Source: an uncultured Dialister sp.
Lineage (GTDB): Bacteria; Bacillota; Negativicutes; Veillonellales; Dialisteraceae
Direction of reading: 5' to 3'
Length of the DNA stretch: 43,227 bases
Assembly (NCBI GenBank): GCA_934193095.1
Contig: CAKPUX010000010.1
Coordinates: forward strand, 1 to 43,227
Shown here: positions 31,001 to 39,405 of the stretch, piece by piece
Numbering within the stretch: the stretch's first letter is position 1
How the letters are laid out: each line of letters starts with the position of its first letter
The notes under the pieces: model-generated
The model's database searches: none
Seen by the model: the letters and a program-made list of their open reading frames with translations, nothing else
What the model was told of the DNA's origin: nothing
Program-made: the position numbers and the translations under genes

Positions 31001-31086
31001 GCCGGAGTGGCGGAATGGCAGACGCACCAGACTCAAAATCTGGCGATGGCGACATCGTGCGGGTTCAAGTCCCGCCTCCGGCACCA
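31001..31086 (+). tRNA. tRNA-Leu (anticodon CAA)
   Basis: The 86-nt RNA has acceptor stem GCCGGAG/CTCCGGC, discriminator A and an encoded CCA. The anticodon loop CTCAAAA is closed by CCAGA/TCTGG, giving CAA for UUG codons. A variable arm (GCGATGGCGACATCGTGC) and T loop GTTCAAGTC are present. Confidence 0.95.
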
Positions 31087-31090
31087 AATG

Positions 31091-31128
31091 ATCCGAACCT
31101 TTCTGGAAGAGGGGTTCGGATTTTTTGT
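31091..31128 (+). terminator. intrinsic terminator of tRNA-Leu
   Basis: ATCCGAACC and GGTTCGGAT form the stem, followed by TTTTT. It starts five bases after the tRNA. Confidence 0.9.
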
Positions 31129-31134
31129 TTGGAA

Positions 31135-31355
31135 TAGGTGCAATGGTTAGCCCACGGGCGTACTGCCCATTGATGGTGAGTGAAAGCTCTGATCGAATGA
31201 GAAATTAGAAATGAGAAATGCGAAATGGTGGTGCGGCGCATAAGAATATAGAAGCGCCGCGGACTATAAAAAATGGCGATGCCCGAAAGTGGCATTTAGT
31301 CACCAGTCACCAGTCACTAGCTACTAGCTACTAGCTACTAATCCCTGCCAACCAT
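31135..31355. repeat. H block, D hairpin and heptamers before the kinase gene
   Basis: The H block in reverse (GGTTAGCCCACGGGCG, 31144), the D hairpin GTGCGGCGC...GCGCCGCGG (31229-31262), GGCGATGCCCGAAAG, and CACCAGT/CACTAGC heptamers (31298-31350) follow in the same order as at 13065-13260 and 27570-27690. Confidence 0.7.
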
Positions 31356-31375
31356 TTTTCTGAAAGGATCTTATC

Positions 31376-32305
31376 ATGGACATCTTATCCATTGGAGAAA
31401 TATTGATCGACCTCACGCAGACCGGGGTGAATGCAAAGGGCGTGCCGCTCTATGCGGCAAATCCGGGCGGCGCGCCGGCCAATCTGTCTGTCGCGGCAGC
31501 GCGGCTCGGGGCGAGGACGGCCTTCATCGGCAAGGTTGGGGATGATGCCTTCGGGCGTTATCTGACGGACGTTCTCAAAAAGGATGGCGTCGACGTGTCT
31601 GCGCTTGCCGTCGATGCCATGCACCCGACGAGCCTTGCCGTCGTCTCTATCGATGCAAACGGGGAACGGAGCTTCACGTTTTACCGGAGATCCCATGCGG
31701 ATACCATGCTTATGGAGGAGGAGATCCAGGATTTTCTCCTGAAACAGGCACACATGGTGCATTTCGGCTCGGTGTCTCTGACGGCGGAGCCGGCCCGCGG
31801 CAGTGTGCTCTCTGCCATCCGCCGCGCAAGATCCTATGGCGCTGTCATCACCTATGATCCGAACTACCGCGCCCGTCTCTGGGATGATCCGCGGGAGGCG
31901 ATCATCGTGATGCGCCAGCCGCTGCCACTCGTGGATATTCTCAAGGTGTCCGAAGAAGAGCTTCCGCTCCTTTCCGGCTCGGAGGACTGGGAGGAAGGGA
32001 GCCGGCGCCTGATGGAGAAGGGCATTTCCCTCATCCTTGTGACGCTCGGAGAGGCAGGCTGCTTCTACCGGCTTGGGCATTTGACCGGCCGCGTCCACGG
32101 CTTCCCTGCGAAAGTCGTCGATACGAATGGTGCGGGAGACACGTTCTTCGGTGCGGCCCTTTCCAAGCTTTGCCGCGAAGAGCTCAGCCGTCTTTCGCAG
32201 GAGCGCTTGGAAGACATCCTTACCTTTGCAAACCGTGCGGCCAGCCTTTCGACGACCAGAGCCGGTGCGATCCCTGCGATGCCTCGACTGAGAGAATTGG
32301 AGTGA
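31376..32305 (+). CDS. PfkB-family sugar kinase, fructokinase-like
   Basis: The 309-residue product belongs to the ribokinase/PfkB family. GEILIDLT at the start, NPGGAPANLSVAAARLG (29-45) and FIGKVGDDAFG form the sugar-binding part. DTNGAGDTF (249-257) is the ATP-binding signature with the catalytic Asp. The GGAPANVA-type motif and overall length fit fructokinase (ScrK), but related kinases for other sugars share them. No sugar transporter or hydrolase lies nearby to settle the substrate. AAAGGA near 31361 precedes the ATG. Confidence 0.85.
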   Translation: MDILSIGEILIDLTQTGVNAKGVPLYAANPGGAPANLSVAAARLGARTAFIGKVGDDAFGRYLTDVLKKDGVDVSALAVDAMHPTSLAVVSIDANGERSFTFYRRSHADTMLMEEEIQDFLLKQAHMVHFGSVSLTAEPARGSVLSAIRRARSYGAVITYDPNYRARLWDDPREAIIVMRQPLPLVDILKVSEEELPLLSGSEDWEEGSRRLMEKGISLILVTLGEAGCFYRLGHLTGRVHGFPAKVVDTNGAGDTFFGAALSKLCREELSRLSQERLEDILTFANRAASLSTTRAGAIPAMPRLRELE

Positions 32306-32600
32306 CTGGGGACTAGTAGCTAGGGATTAGGAGTGACTGGGACTAGTGACTAGGGATTGGGGATTAGGAGTCTCGAGTGACTGCTGATGCTCTCGTATCG
32401 TCATTTCGAGCGAAGCGAGAAATCTTTGTCATTCGCGGTCAGGCAGTCGATGTTTGGAAAGCTCAAAACGGGAAACCTGTTCTCAAAGAAACCTTCGGGC
32501 ATTGCCATTATTGATACTCCGCGGCGCTTCTGATTTTTATGCGCCGCACCATCCCTGTTGAACCCGTTGAACCTACTGAACCCGTTGAACCCCTTGAATC
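32306..32600. repeat. heptamers, family A end, D hairpin and TTGAACC units
   Basis: Heptamers start one base after the stop of the kinase gene (32306-32385). A family A end begins at 32399, the D hairpin CCGCGGCGCTTC...ATGCGCCGC is at 32519-32548, and four GTTGAACC-type units run from 32559 to 32595. No gene is visible. Confidence 0.7.
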
Positions 32601-32615
32601 TTTTCCCCATATCAT

Positions 32616-32644
32616 TTGACACGTATCTTTCCCCTTTCTATAAT
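32616..32644 (+). promoter_or_regulatory. consensus promoter of the M20 amidohydrolase gene
   Basis: Perfect TTGACA (32616-32621) and perfect TATAAT (32639-32644), 17 bases apart. The transcript would begin near 32651 and include the hairpin at 32697-32740. Confidence 0.85.
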
Positions 32645-32696
32645 GAAAGACATGTATAACGAAAGACATGCGGCAGAATATCTGCCGACGATCTAT

Positions 32697-32740
32697 GGAA
32701 ACGCTGATTCAATCTGACAACGATTGAATCAGTGTTTTCC
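32697..32740. mobile_element. family B mini-element in a 5' UTR
   Basis: GGAAACGCTGATTCAATC and GATTGAATCAGTGTTTTCC form a near-perfect hairpin, as in the copy at 4296-4340. It ends three bases before the AAGGAG of the M20 gene, so in RNA it would be a stable stem directly upstream of the ribosome binding site. Confidence 0.8.
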
Positions 32741-32758
32741 TACAAGGAGCTGATCATA

Positions 32759-34003
32759 ATGGATATAAAGAAAACAGTCGAAGCCGAGGAGAGCTTTCTC
32801 ATTTCTCTTCGCCGTCATTTCCATGAAAATCCGGAGCTGTCGCAGCAGGAATGGAAGACCATGGACTTCATCGAAGAAACACTCCATGGCTGGGGGATCT
32901 CTACGGTCCGTGTACCGCGAGGCGGTATCTTTGGCATGATCGACAGCGGGAAGGATGGCTGGACGGTCCTGATGCGAGCCGATATCGATGCGCTGCCGAT
33001 CGAAGAGAACCCGAAGAATCTTGCATGCGAAAAGGCGTGCCTCTCGAAGAATCACGGCGTCTCTCATGCCTGTGGGCATGACGGACACATGGCGATGCTC
33101 CTCACTGCGGCGAAGATCCTTGCAGCACACAAGGACGAATGGGAAGGCAAGGTACTTCTCATGTTCGAAGAAGCAGAGGAAATGGGAGAGCGTGGTGTCG
33201 GTCATCTGCTGTCCTATCTGGGCGAGAAGAAGATCCATGTGGATGCCTGCTATGGCACGCACATGATGTACTGCCTGCCTGCGGGCAAGGTCGCGGTCAT
33301 GTATGATGGTGTACTGGCAGGTGCCTTCTTCTACCGTGTAAAGATCCATGGCAAGAGCGGACATGGCTCCATGCCGAGTCTTGCCGTCAGTCCGATCGAC
33401 TGTTTCAATACGTTCTACATGGCGCTTCAGTCTTACCGCATGCGGAAGGTCAGTCCGAGAAACTGCCTCACCTATTCCTTCGGTATGGTGCAGGCGGGTG
33501 ACACGCCGAATGTCATCCCTGACGAGCTTACTTTCGCCGGCACAGCGCGCTGCTTTGTGAATGAAGACGGGCTTTCCTTCCGTGAGGATTTCTGGAAGCT
33601 GCTCAAGGACATCTGCGACAACTACGGCTGCACGGCAGAGATCATGGAAGACCAGTACTTCCCTGTCACGGCCAATAATAAAGAGTGTGTAGATCTTGCG
33701 CGGAAAGCCATCGCCGAGCGTGTGGGTGATGTCATGGAAGACACCGATCCATGGATGGCTTCGGAGACCTTTGCTATCACCGAGTCCACCTACCCGGGCA
33801 TCTTCACCTTCACTGGCGTGAAAAATGAAGCGCTGGGCACCGGAGCGAACCACCATACGCCGGAATTTGATATTGATGAGAGCGGTCTCAAGGTGGGTGT
33901 CGAAGCGGCACTCGTCTATGTCCTTGCCATGCTTGAAGAGAAACCGGAGATCAAGTCCTTCCATAAGGAAGATCTGAAGCTCATGCTGGAGAGAGCGGAA
34001 TAG
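32759..34003 (+). CDS. M20 family amidohydrolase (amidase/aminoacylase type)
   Basis: The 414-residue metallopeptidase-like enzyme has the M20D pattern: LRRHFHENPELSQQE (17-31), RADIDALP (73-80), ACGHDGHMAML (104-114) with the metal ligands C105, H107 and D108, and EEAEE (137-141) with the catalytic Glu. The GKSGHGSMP motif marks the dimerisation domain, and GTGANHHTPEFD holds the last metal His. Members hydrolyse N-acyl amino acids, indole conjugates or hippurate; the substrate here is unknown. The ATG at 32759 follows AAGGAG (32744-32749). Confidence 0.88.
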   Translation: MDIKKTVEAEESFLISLRRHFHENPELSQQEWKTMDFIEETLHGWGISTVRVPRGGIFGMIDSGKDGWTVLMRADIDALPIEENPKNLACEKACLSKNHGVSHACGHDGHMAMLLTAAKILAAHKDEWEGKVLLMFEEAEEMGERGVGHLLSYLGEKKIHVDACYGTHMMYCLPAGKVAVMYDGVLAGAFFYRVKIHGKSGHGSMPSLAVSPIDCFNTFYMALQSYRMRKVSPRNCLTYSFGMVQAGDTPNVIPDELTFAGTARCFVNEDGLSFREDFWKLLKDICDNYGCTAEIMEDQYFPVTANNKECVDLARKAIAERVGDVMEDTDPWMASETFAITESTYPGIFTFTGVKNEALGTGANHHTPEFDIDESGLKVGVEAALVYVLAMLEEKPEIKSFHKEDLKLMLERAE

Positions 34004-34202
34004 ATAAGGTTGTTGGGTTCAGGTTGACAGGTTTCAGGATCGGAGAACGCGCACGGAGAGCCCCTTTCCGGAGGAAAGGGGGGGACAATACGCATGTTAC
34101 ATGACAAAAGTTTGAAAGCAGGGATTAGGGATTAGTGGCTAGGGATTAGGAGCCTCGAGTGACTAGTCACGGGTGACTGAGAGACATCAGACTCTCTCGT
34201 AT

Positions 34203-34529
34203 CGTCATTTCGAGCGTAGCGAGAAATCTTTCTAGGGAAACACTGATTAAATCGTTGTCAGCTTTTACTCTTGAATTTTTATACATGACGAGGAATAACC
34301 TGACGCGAATAGCGAGCTATTTAAGGAAGGCTATGACGAAGTCATGTATAAAAATTCTTGTGAAATCTGACTCTGTGATTTAATCAGCGTTTCCCGTGCA
34401 GTCCGATAAACGATGTATGTATGAAAGTAGAAATACCTAGCACCAAGGCGTAGGTTCCCTGCCAGTGCCTATGCGATGATACTTACCGTAGTGTGCCATA
34501 GAGATCTCTCGCCAACGCTTTTGATGACG
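34203..34529 (+). repeat. family A repeat interrupted by a full family B element
   Basis: The left part ends GAAATCTTTCT at 34233 and the right part resumes TGCAGTCCGATAAACG at 34397. The uninterrupted copies at 8360 and 37290 read straight through (AATCTTCTTTGCAGACCG and AATCTTTCTTGCAGACTG). The right end is degenerate. Confidence 0.75.
34234..34396. mobile_element. family B element, full copy (163 bp)
   Basis: Outer inverted ends AGGGAAACACTGATTAAATC and GATTTAATCAGCGTTTCCC. An inner pair is perfect over 17 bases: GAATTTTTATACATGAC (34273-34289) with its complement at 34341-34357. The centre carries AATAGCGAGCTATT. It has no coding capacity. Confidence 0.85.
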
Positions 34530-34647
34530 ACGGCGCGAAACGCTATCAAAAATCTGCGGTGCTTCGTTATGTTTGCGCCGAACCAATCCCTTTGAACCTC
34601 TTGAACCTATAGAACCCAGTCCCAAGTCACTTTCTTTGGAGCTCCCT

Positions 34648-34806
34648 ATGACGAATACCATCAAACTTCTTTTCCTTGCGATCCTCACCGCGTTTGCCCT
34701 CTGGCGGACGCGAAGCCATGATGACGCCATGACACTGGTGACGGCGGGCATGGTGACACTCTGCTTCGTCCTTTCTGCGTGGCATGTGTGGAAAGATCGG
34801 AAATAA
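34648..34806 (+). CDS. small membrane protein, hypothetical
   Basis: The predicted 52-residue product (MTNTIKLLFLAILTAFALW...) has two hydrophobic segments, about 5-19 and 29-45, and a basic end HVWKDRK. TTTGGAG at 34635-34641 precedes the ATG, and an intrinsic terminator follows the stop at once, which supports a real gene. I do not recognise a family. The same frame is open upstream to 34573 but that part is repeat sequence. Confidence 0.6.
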   Translation: MTNTIKLLFLAILTAFALWRTRSHDDAMTLVTAGMVTLCFVLSAWHVWKDRK

Positions 34807-34831
34807 AAAAGAGCCTTCGGGCTCTTTTTTT
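34805..34831. terminator. intrinsic terminator after the small membrane protein gene
   Basis: AAAAAAGAGCC-TTCG-GGCTCTTTTTT, a perfect stem with a TTCG tetraloop and a T run. The A tract on the left could serve the other strand as well. Confidence 0.9.
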
Positions 34832-34925
34832 ATGGAGACAGGCGACTTCTCCCAGGCTCTCTCCTTCAAGAGATTTGGCTCTTTTTTGAGAACGCCAAAG
34901 AAGATACCTACGATATGAGCTGACC

Positions 34926-34954
34926 TTGAACCTGTAACCTTGAACCTTTATACT
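34926..34954 (+). promoter_or_regulatory. promoter of the polysaccharide deacetylase gene
   Basis: TTGAAC (34926-34931) and TATACT (34949-34954) are exactly 17 bases apart. The -35 box lies in repeated ACCTTGAACC units, as at the acpS promoter. Confidence 0.65.
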
Positions 34955-35003
34955 AAAGCCATAGAGACGAAATCAATTTGACCATTTCCCAAAGGAGATT
35001 TTC

Positions 35004-36341
35004 ATGGCAGTCAGAAGAAAAAGAGCAGCAAAAAAGAGCAATGGACATCCATTTCTGGTCCTTCTCTTCTTTATCAGTCTCGTGGTTGGCTCGGCATATA
35101 TGACAGACCGGATGACGAACGCACCGACGGCGGACAATGCGGATCAGGTGACGGCGATCCGTCATATTTTCAATGACAAGGAAATGCAGGGGCTCGTCCC
35201 GAAGGAAGACCAGGGGACGCCCGAGAGCGTGAAAGAAAAGATCAAGGATATCATCAATAAAACCGTCGTCGTCGAAGCCAAAGCGGACGATGAGGATACG
35301 CCGAAGGCCGCCGAAGTCACGAAAGCCGACGGGAAGACAGAGCGCATGAAAGAGGATGAGGAGAGAGAGACAGAGCCGACGAAGGAGGTCTTCAGCATCA
35401 GCCGTGTCGTTTCCAAGATCACAGGCAAAGAAGAGCCGAAGGCGGAAACACCGGCGAAAGAAACGGTCGTGGCTTCCGCTTCTTCGGAAAGAACAGAGAG
35501 CGCAGACTCTCGTGAGAGAAAATCTGCGCCGGCTCCATCCTCCGTAAAGAAGACGGAGTCCGCAAAAGCAGCACCTGCAAAGTCCGGCAAGAGTGAAGCC
35601 CGTGCGAATGGCAGCTCCGAAAAAGCATTGCCGGCCAAAGCGGCATCCATCTTGCCGCCGAAAGAAAACGCCGGCGGGCAAGTGACCGGCCGCCTTGCCA
35701 TCGTTATCGATGATGCGGGGCGCGATCTGGACTCCCAGCATATCTATGAACAGATGGGCATCCCGCTCACGCTGGCCGTCATGCCGGATCAGATCCATAC
35801 CAGAGATGCCGCACTCTCGTGGCGCGCGCACGGACTTCCCGTGATTCTCCATCAGCCCATGGAGTCCGTCTCTGGCATCGGCATGGAGCCGAAGGTCATC
35901 TTGACGTCCATGAGCGATGCGGCCATCCGGCAGATGCTGAGGGACTCGCTTTCGCAGCTGCCGGAAGCCATCGGCATCAATAACCATCAGGGATCGAAGG
36001 CTACCATCGACGCAAGGACCATGGATATCGTCATGAATGAGCTTCACCATCGCGGGCTCTTCTTCTTCGACAGCCACACAAACAGCACGACGGCTGCGGA
36101 CAAGGCGGCGAAGACCTATGGTGTGCCCTATGTGAGAAATGACCTCTTCGTCGATAACTCGGCCTCCGTCTCCGACATTTGTGCGATGATCCAGGAGGGC
36201 GCCGATCGCGCGAAGAAAAAGGGGACGTATATCATCATCGGCCACTGCCGTCCGCACACCGCCGAAGCCTTCCGCCAGATGGTACCGAAGCTCAAGGCAC
36301 AGGGGATCGAGTTCGTGTACCTGTCGTCGTTGAAAAAGTGA
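35004..36341 (+). CDS. divergent polysaccharide deacetylase family protein (YibQ-like)
   Basis: The 445-residue protein has a basic N terminus, one membrane anchor (about 16-32) and a low-complexity Lys/Glu/Ala/Ser linker (about 60-225). A C-terminal divergent polysaccharide deacetylase domain follows from about 230 (RLAIVIDDAGRD, then GIPLTLAVMP, HQPMES, GINNHQGSKAT, FFFDSHTNSTTAA and IIIGHCRPHT). The family is exported in diderm bacteria, often near envelope or septal peptidase genes; a catalytic activity is not proven. The long flexible linker would let the domain reach through the periplasm. AAAGGAG (34990-34996) precedes the ATG. Confidence 0.88.
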   Translation: MAVRRKRAAKKSNGHPFLVLLFFISLVVGSAYMTDRMTNAPTADNADQVTAIRHIFNDKEMQGLVPKEDQGTPESVKEKIKDIINKTVVVEAKADDEDTPKAAEVTKADGKTERMKEDEERETEPTKEVFSISRVVSKITGKEEPKAETPAKETVVASASSERTESADSRERKSAPAPSSVKKTESAKAAPAKSGKSEARANGSSEKALPAKAASILPPKENAGGQVTGRLAIVIDDAGRDLDSQHIYEQMGIPLTLAVMPDQIHTRDAALSWRAHGLPVILHQPMESVSGIGMEPKVILTSMSDAAIRQMLRDSLSQLPEAIGINNHQGSKATIDARTMDIVMNELHHRGLFFFDSHTNSTTAADKAAKTYGVPYVRNDLFVDNSASVSDICAMIQEGADRAKKKGTYIIIGHCRPHTAEAFRQMVPKLKAQGIEFVYLSSLKK

Positions 36342-36490
36342 CCAAGGATTAGGGACTAGGGACTAGGGATTAGGAGCCTCAACTGACTTGGGACTTGCAT
36401 ACTAGTTTGGGGCATCGCCCATATATTTGCGGCGAAGCCGCCACCTTCCCCATAGAACCCATTGCCCTCAAAAAATATTTTCCATACAAA
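36342..36490. repeat. heptamers and a GCGGCGAAGCCGC hairpin before the SDR gene
   Basis: AGGGACTAGGGACTAGGGATTAGG (five short units) starts nine bases after the stop. The sequence GGGCATCGCCC...TTTGCGGCGAAGCCGCC at 36410-36443 is a repeat also seen at 39276-39307. Confidence 0.65.
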
Positions 36491-36502
36491 GGAGCATACG
36501 CT

Positions 36503-37237
36503 ATGTCAGATACACGAAATCTCGTCCTCATTTCCGGCGGCACGTCCGGCATCGGGCTGGCGGCGGCGAAGGTACTTTCTCGTGACGGCTATGAGCCGAT
36601 CCTTCTCGGGCGAGACAAAGAGCGTGGCCGCGCCGCCCTAAGGGCAGTCTCCGGCTCTCATTTCATCCGCTGCGATGTGACGAAGACGGAGGAGTGTCAT
36701 GCGGCCGCAGAGGCTGCTTCTCGTCTTGGGAAGATCCATGGACTGGTGCTGTCCGCTGGTATCTATGGAGAGCAGCTTCTGGAAAATACGACGGACGCAG
36801 ACATCGAGGAGTTCTTCTCCGTGAATGTATTCGGTGCGATGAAGCTCGCCCGTGCGGTGATCCCCCAGATGCGCGGCGCAAAGGGGAGCATCGTGTCCGT
36901 GGCCTCAGATGCCGCACTTGAGGGCAATGTGCAGTGCAGCCTTTACAGCGCGACCAAGGGGGCGCTCACTGCGTTCACACGTTCGCTGGCCTTAGAGCTT
37001 GCTGTCGATGAGATCCGTGCGAATGTCGTCTGCCCGGGGGATGTCGATACGCCGCTGCTTGAAAGGCAGCTGGCAGCCTACGGCGGCAGCCGAGAGGAAA
37101 TGGCAGAGTGGTATCCACTGGGCCGCATTGCGAAAGCATCTGAGGTGGGCGAAGTGATCGCATTTCTGATCTCCGAGAGGTCTTCCTTCATGACAGGGGC
37201 GGTGATCCCTGTCGATGGCGGACTGACAGACTGGTGA
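36503..37237 (+). CDS. short-chain dehydrogenase/reductase (SDR) family protein
   Basis: The 244-residue product is a classical SDR. SGGTSGIG (10-17) is the cofactor-binding loop and is followed by LLGRDKERG, where the Arg suggests NADP(H) preference. CDVTK, LSAGIYG (the NAGxxG position, with Ser in place of Asn) and YSATK with the catalytic Tyr and Lys follow. SVASD supplies the catalytic Ser. VCPGDVDTPL and the C-terminal TGAVIPVDGGLTDW are typical of the FabG-like group. The substrate is unknown. The ATG at 36503 follows AAAGGAG (36488-36494); the frame upstream to 36395 lies in repeats. Confidence 0.88.
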   Translation: MSDTRNLVLISGGTSGIGLAAAKVLSRDGYEPILLGRDKERGRAALRAVSGSHFIRCDVTKTEECHAAAEAASRLGKIHGLVLSAGIYGEQLLENTTDADIEEFFSVNVFGAMKLARAVIPQMRGAKGSIVSVASDAALEGNVQCSLYSATKGALTAFTRSLALELAVDEIRANVVCPGDVDTPLLERQLAAYGGSREEMAEWYPLGRIAKASEVGEVIAFLISERSSFMTGAVIPVDGGLTDW

Positions 37238-37600
37238 CTTGTGGCTAGTGACTAGTGACTGGGGACTAGGAGACATCAGACTACCATATCGTCATTTCGA
37301 GCGAAGCGAGAAATCTTTCTTGCAGACTGCTAAACGAAAAATGTGTGAAAGCAGAAATACGTATCACCAAGGCGTTGTTTCCGTACCGGTGTCTATGTGA
37401 TGCTGACAGTAGTGCAAGAAAGACTCTCGGCTGCGCTTCCGATGATGACGGCGCGAAGCGCTATCAAAATTCTGCGGCGCTTCATTATTTTTGTGCCGCA
37501 CCACCATTTCTCATTTCTCATTTCACATTTCTAATTTCTCATTCTAGCAAAGCTTTCATCCACAATCAAAGGACGCCCCGCCCAAGGGCTAACCCCGAAC
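37238..37600. repeat. repeat-filled gap with a degenerate family A copy
   Basis: Heptamers follow the SDR stop directly (37240-37270). A family A copy spans 37290-37450 with a decayed right end, a D hairpin lies at 37470-37500, then CATTTCTCATTTCTCATTT units and the H block (AATCAAAGGACGCC, GGCTAACCC) to 37600. No gene is visible. Confidence 0.7.
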
Positions 37601-37631
37601 CTTCCTACTACCCACTCCCAGAGAAATACGT

Positions 37632-37637
37632 TATAAT
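37632..37637 (+). promoter_or_regulatory. -10 element of the coiled-coil protein gene
   Basis: A perfect TATAAT lies 65 bases before the start. No convincing -35 box is seen at the expected distance. Confidence 0.45.
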
Positions 37638-37701
37638 AAAGACAGCCTGATCCTTGTAAATTAAACCTGAAAATCCGGGAAGGCCGGAGAAGGAGGGACT
37701 T

Positions 37702-39075
37702 ATGAGTGAAGAAATGGAAAAGACACCGGTTGTCCGTGCAGAGAATGCTCCTGTTGTGAAGGAATCGCAGCTGCCGGCAGAGAAGAAAGCCGCTGAAGTA
37801 CCGGCTGTCGTCCGAGCGAAGGAAGAAGCCCATGTCGACTCTCCGGAAGCTGATGTAGAGATCCGTATCATTGATAACCGGGATGAAGAAGCCGAGAGTC
37901 TCATCCGCTGGGCGGCAGGACGCGCCGGCGTGATCGTGGCGGCTCCTGTCCTCGGGACGGTCGCTCTGGTCGCTAATGAAGTCTACATGATCGCGAAGGT
38001 CGCAAAGGTGTATGATGTCGAAGTGAACCAGACCGCGATCCTTTCCTTCATCGGTTCGCTTGGCGGGACGGTCATCGGCACGACGCTTGCGACACTGATC
38101 CCGATTTCCATCATGCAGATCCCGATCGGCGTCACCGTCACCTATGGCGTCGGCAAGGCCGCGCAGCGCTGGATCAAAGACGGCATGCCGGACGATACCC
38201 GCCCGTACCGCGCTGTTTTTGAAGAAGAAAAGGCGCTGGCAGCGTCTGAAGAAAAGGAACTCGAAGAAAATCCGAAGAAAGACGAACCGCTCGGAGATGA
38301 GAAGAGGGATTTCACCAAAGAACTGAAAAAGAATTGGGAGGACGTGTACCCGGAAAAGGCACATGCCAAGATGAATGAACTGGCCGATCAGCTTTCGGAA
38401 TCCGTCACGGTGCTCGGCGATAAATTCCTCTCTGCCCTGAAAAAAGTCGGCGTGACCGATGAACAGATCGAGAAGGCGAAGTACACCGCGCTCGGTGCTT
38501 CGGAGATCGCACAGGAAACGGCAGAAAAGGCCGCCAAGGATCTGCAGGCTATCGCGCGCATCAAGTCGAGAGAATTCAAGAAGGATGCGGCGAAGAAGGC
38601 GGAGGACGTGAAAGCGCAGGCCAAGGACCAGATGGAAGTGCTCCAGCAGAAGCGGGAAGAGATGAAGCGCCAGTCCGAAGTCCAGTCCCAGCAGATGAAG
38701 CTCAAGTCCGAAAAACTGAAAGCGCAGGCACGCGTCCAGATGCAGGAAGCGAAGATCCAGGCGAACAAGCTGAAGATCCAGGCCGAAGAATTCAGAAAGC
38801 AGGCGGAAGAGCAGGCAGAAATGGCGAAAGCCTCTGCTCAGGAATTTTCTGAAAAAGTAAAAACGCAGGCGGCAGAATACAAAGAAGCCGCCCAGGCCAG
38901 GGCCGCAGAAGCGAAAGAAAGCCTCAAGCAGACCGCCAGCGAATACAAGGCCAAGATCGAAGAACGCGCAGCCAAGAAGCAGGCAGAAGCCAAGAAAGAA
39001 GGAAATCCCGGTGAAAATCCTGGAACAGCTGAAGAAACTGGTGGCACCGCTCAGGAAGCTTCTAAAAAAGACTGA
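37702..39075 (+). CDS. membrane protein with a long C-terminal coiled coil, hypothetical
   Basis: The 457-residue protein has an acidic disordered N terminus (1-65) and a hydrophobic block (about 74-150) with Gly-rich helices (VIVAAPVLGTVALVANEV; SFIGSLGGTVIGTTLATLIP) that resembles the DUF697/YcjF-type GTPase-associated region. From about 215 to 440 a very long helical region rich in Ala, Lys, Glu and Gln shows heptad periodicity (QMKLKSEKLKAQARVQMQEA and similar). No signal peptide is seen. It may be a membrane-anchored structural or tethering protein; that is a guess. GGAGG (37691-37695) precedes the ATG. Confidence 0.7.
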   Translation: MSEEMEKTPVVRAENAPVVKESQLPAEKKAAEVPAVVRAKEEAHVDSPEADVEIRIIDNRDEEAESLIRWAAGRAGVIVAAPVLGTVALVANEVYMIAKVAKVYDVEVNQTAILSFIGSLGGTVIGTTLATLIPISIMQIPIGVTVTYGVGKAAQRWIKDGMPDDTRPYRAVFEEEKALAASEEKELEENPKKDEPLGDEKRDFTKELKKNWEDVYPEKAHAKMNELADQLSESVTVLGDKFLSALKKVGVTDEQIEKAKYTALGASEIAQETAEKAAKDLQAIARIKSREFKKDAAKKAEDVKAQAKDQMEVLQQKREEMKRQSEVQSQQMKLKSEKLKAQARVQMQEAKIQANKLKIQAEEFRKQAEEQAEMAKASAQEFSEKVKTQAAEYKEAAQARAAEAKESLKQTASEYKAKIEERAAKKQAEAKKEGNPGENPGTAEETGGTAQEASKKD

Positions 39076-39229
39076 GCCGGCGTCTTCGGTAGACGGACTT
39101 CATAAAGAGGAGATCGGCGGCGTCCTGCGCCGCGAGATCTCACCCTGGGCGCGCCGCCGCATCCATCACCGCCGCGCGAACCATCCGTGGGTGAGGGGAC
39201 GGAGCGCGAGACTCTCATTCTTTGAATGA
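39011..39229 (+). CDS. possible small basic protein overlapping the coiled-coil gene
   Basis: A 72-codon frame starts with GTG at 39011 (AAGGAA at 38999-39004) and overlaps the end of the coiled-coil gene by 65 bases, then runs 150 bases beyond. The predicted product begins MKILEQLKKLVAPLRKLLKK, an amphipathic basic helix, and ends in an Arg/His-rich stretch. I recognise no family. Extension past the upstream stop without interruption and lack of repeat modules until 39236 argue for coding, but it may be a chance frame. Confidence 0.4.
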   Translation: MKILEQLKKLVAPLRKLLKKTEPASSVDGLHKEEIGGVLRREISPWARRRIHHRRANHPWVRGRSARLSFFE

Positions 39230-39405
39230 GGGGGTTGATGGGTTCAGGGTTGGGTTCAGGGTTAGCCCCTCGGGCATCGCCCCATATATACTCGCGGCGA
39301 AGCCGCCACCACAACCCCGAACCCTGAAGTTTGAAAGTAGGGATGAGTAGCTAGGGATTAGGGATTGGGGATTAGGAGTGACTGGTCACTGGGATTCTCT
39401 GGTAT

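Larger units (their letters stand above)
34004..34620. repeat. repeat-filled gap with a family A copy split by a family B element
   Basis: GGTTCAGG units, heptamers (34120-34180), a family A copy (34203-34529), a D-type hairpin (TCTGCGGTGCTTC...TTTGCGCCG, 34551-34581) and GAACC units (34588-34618) fill the gap. No gene is visible. Confidence 0.7.
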
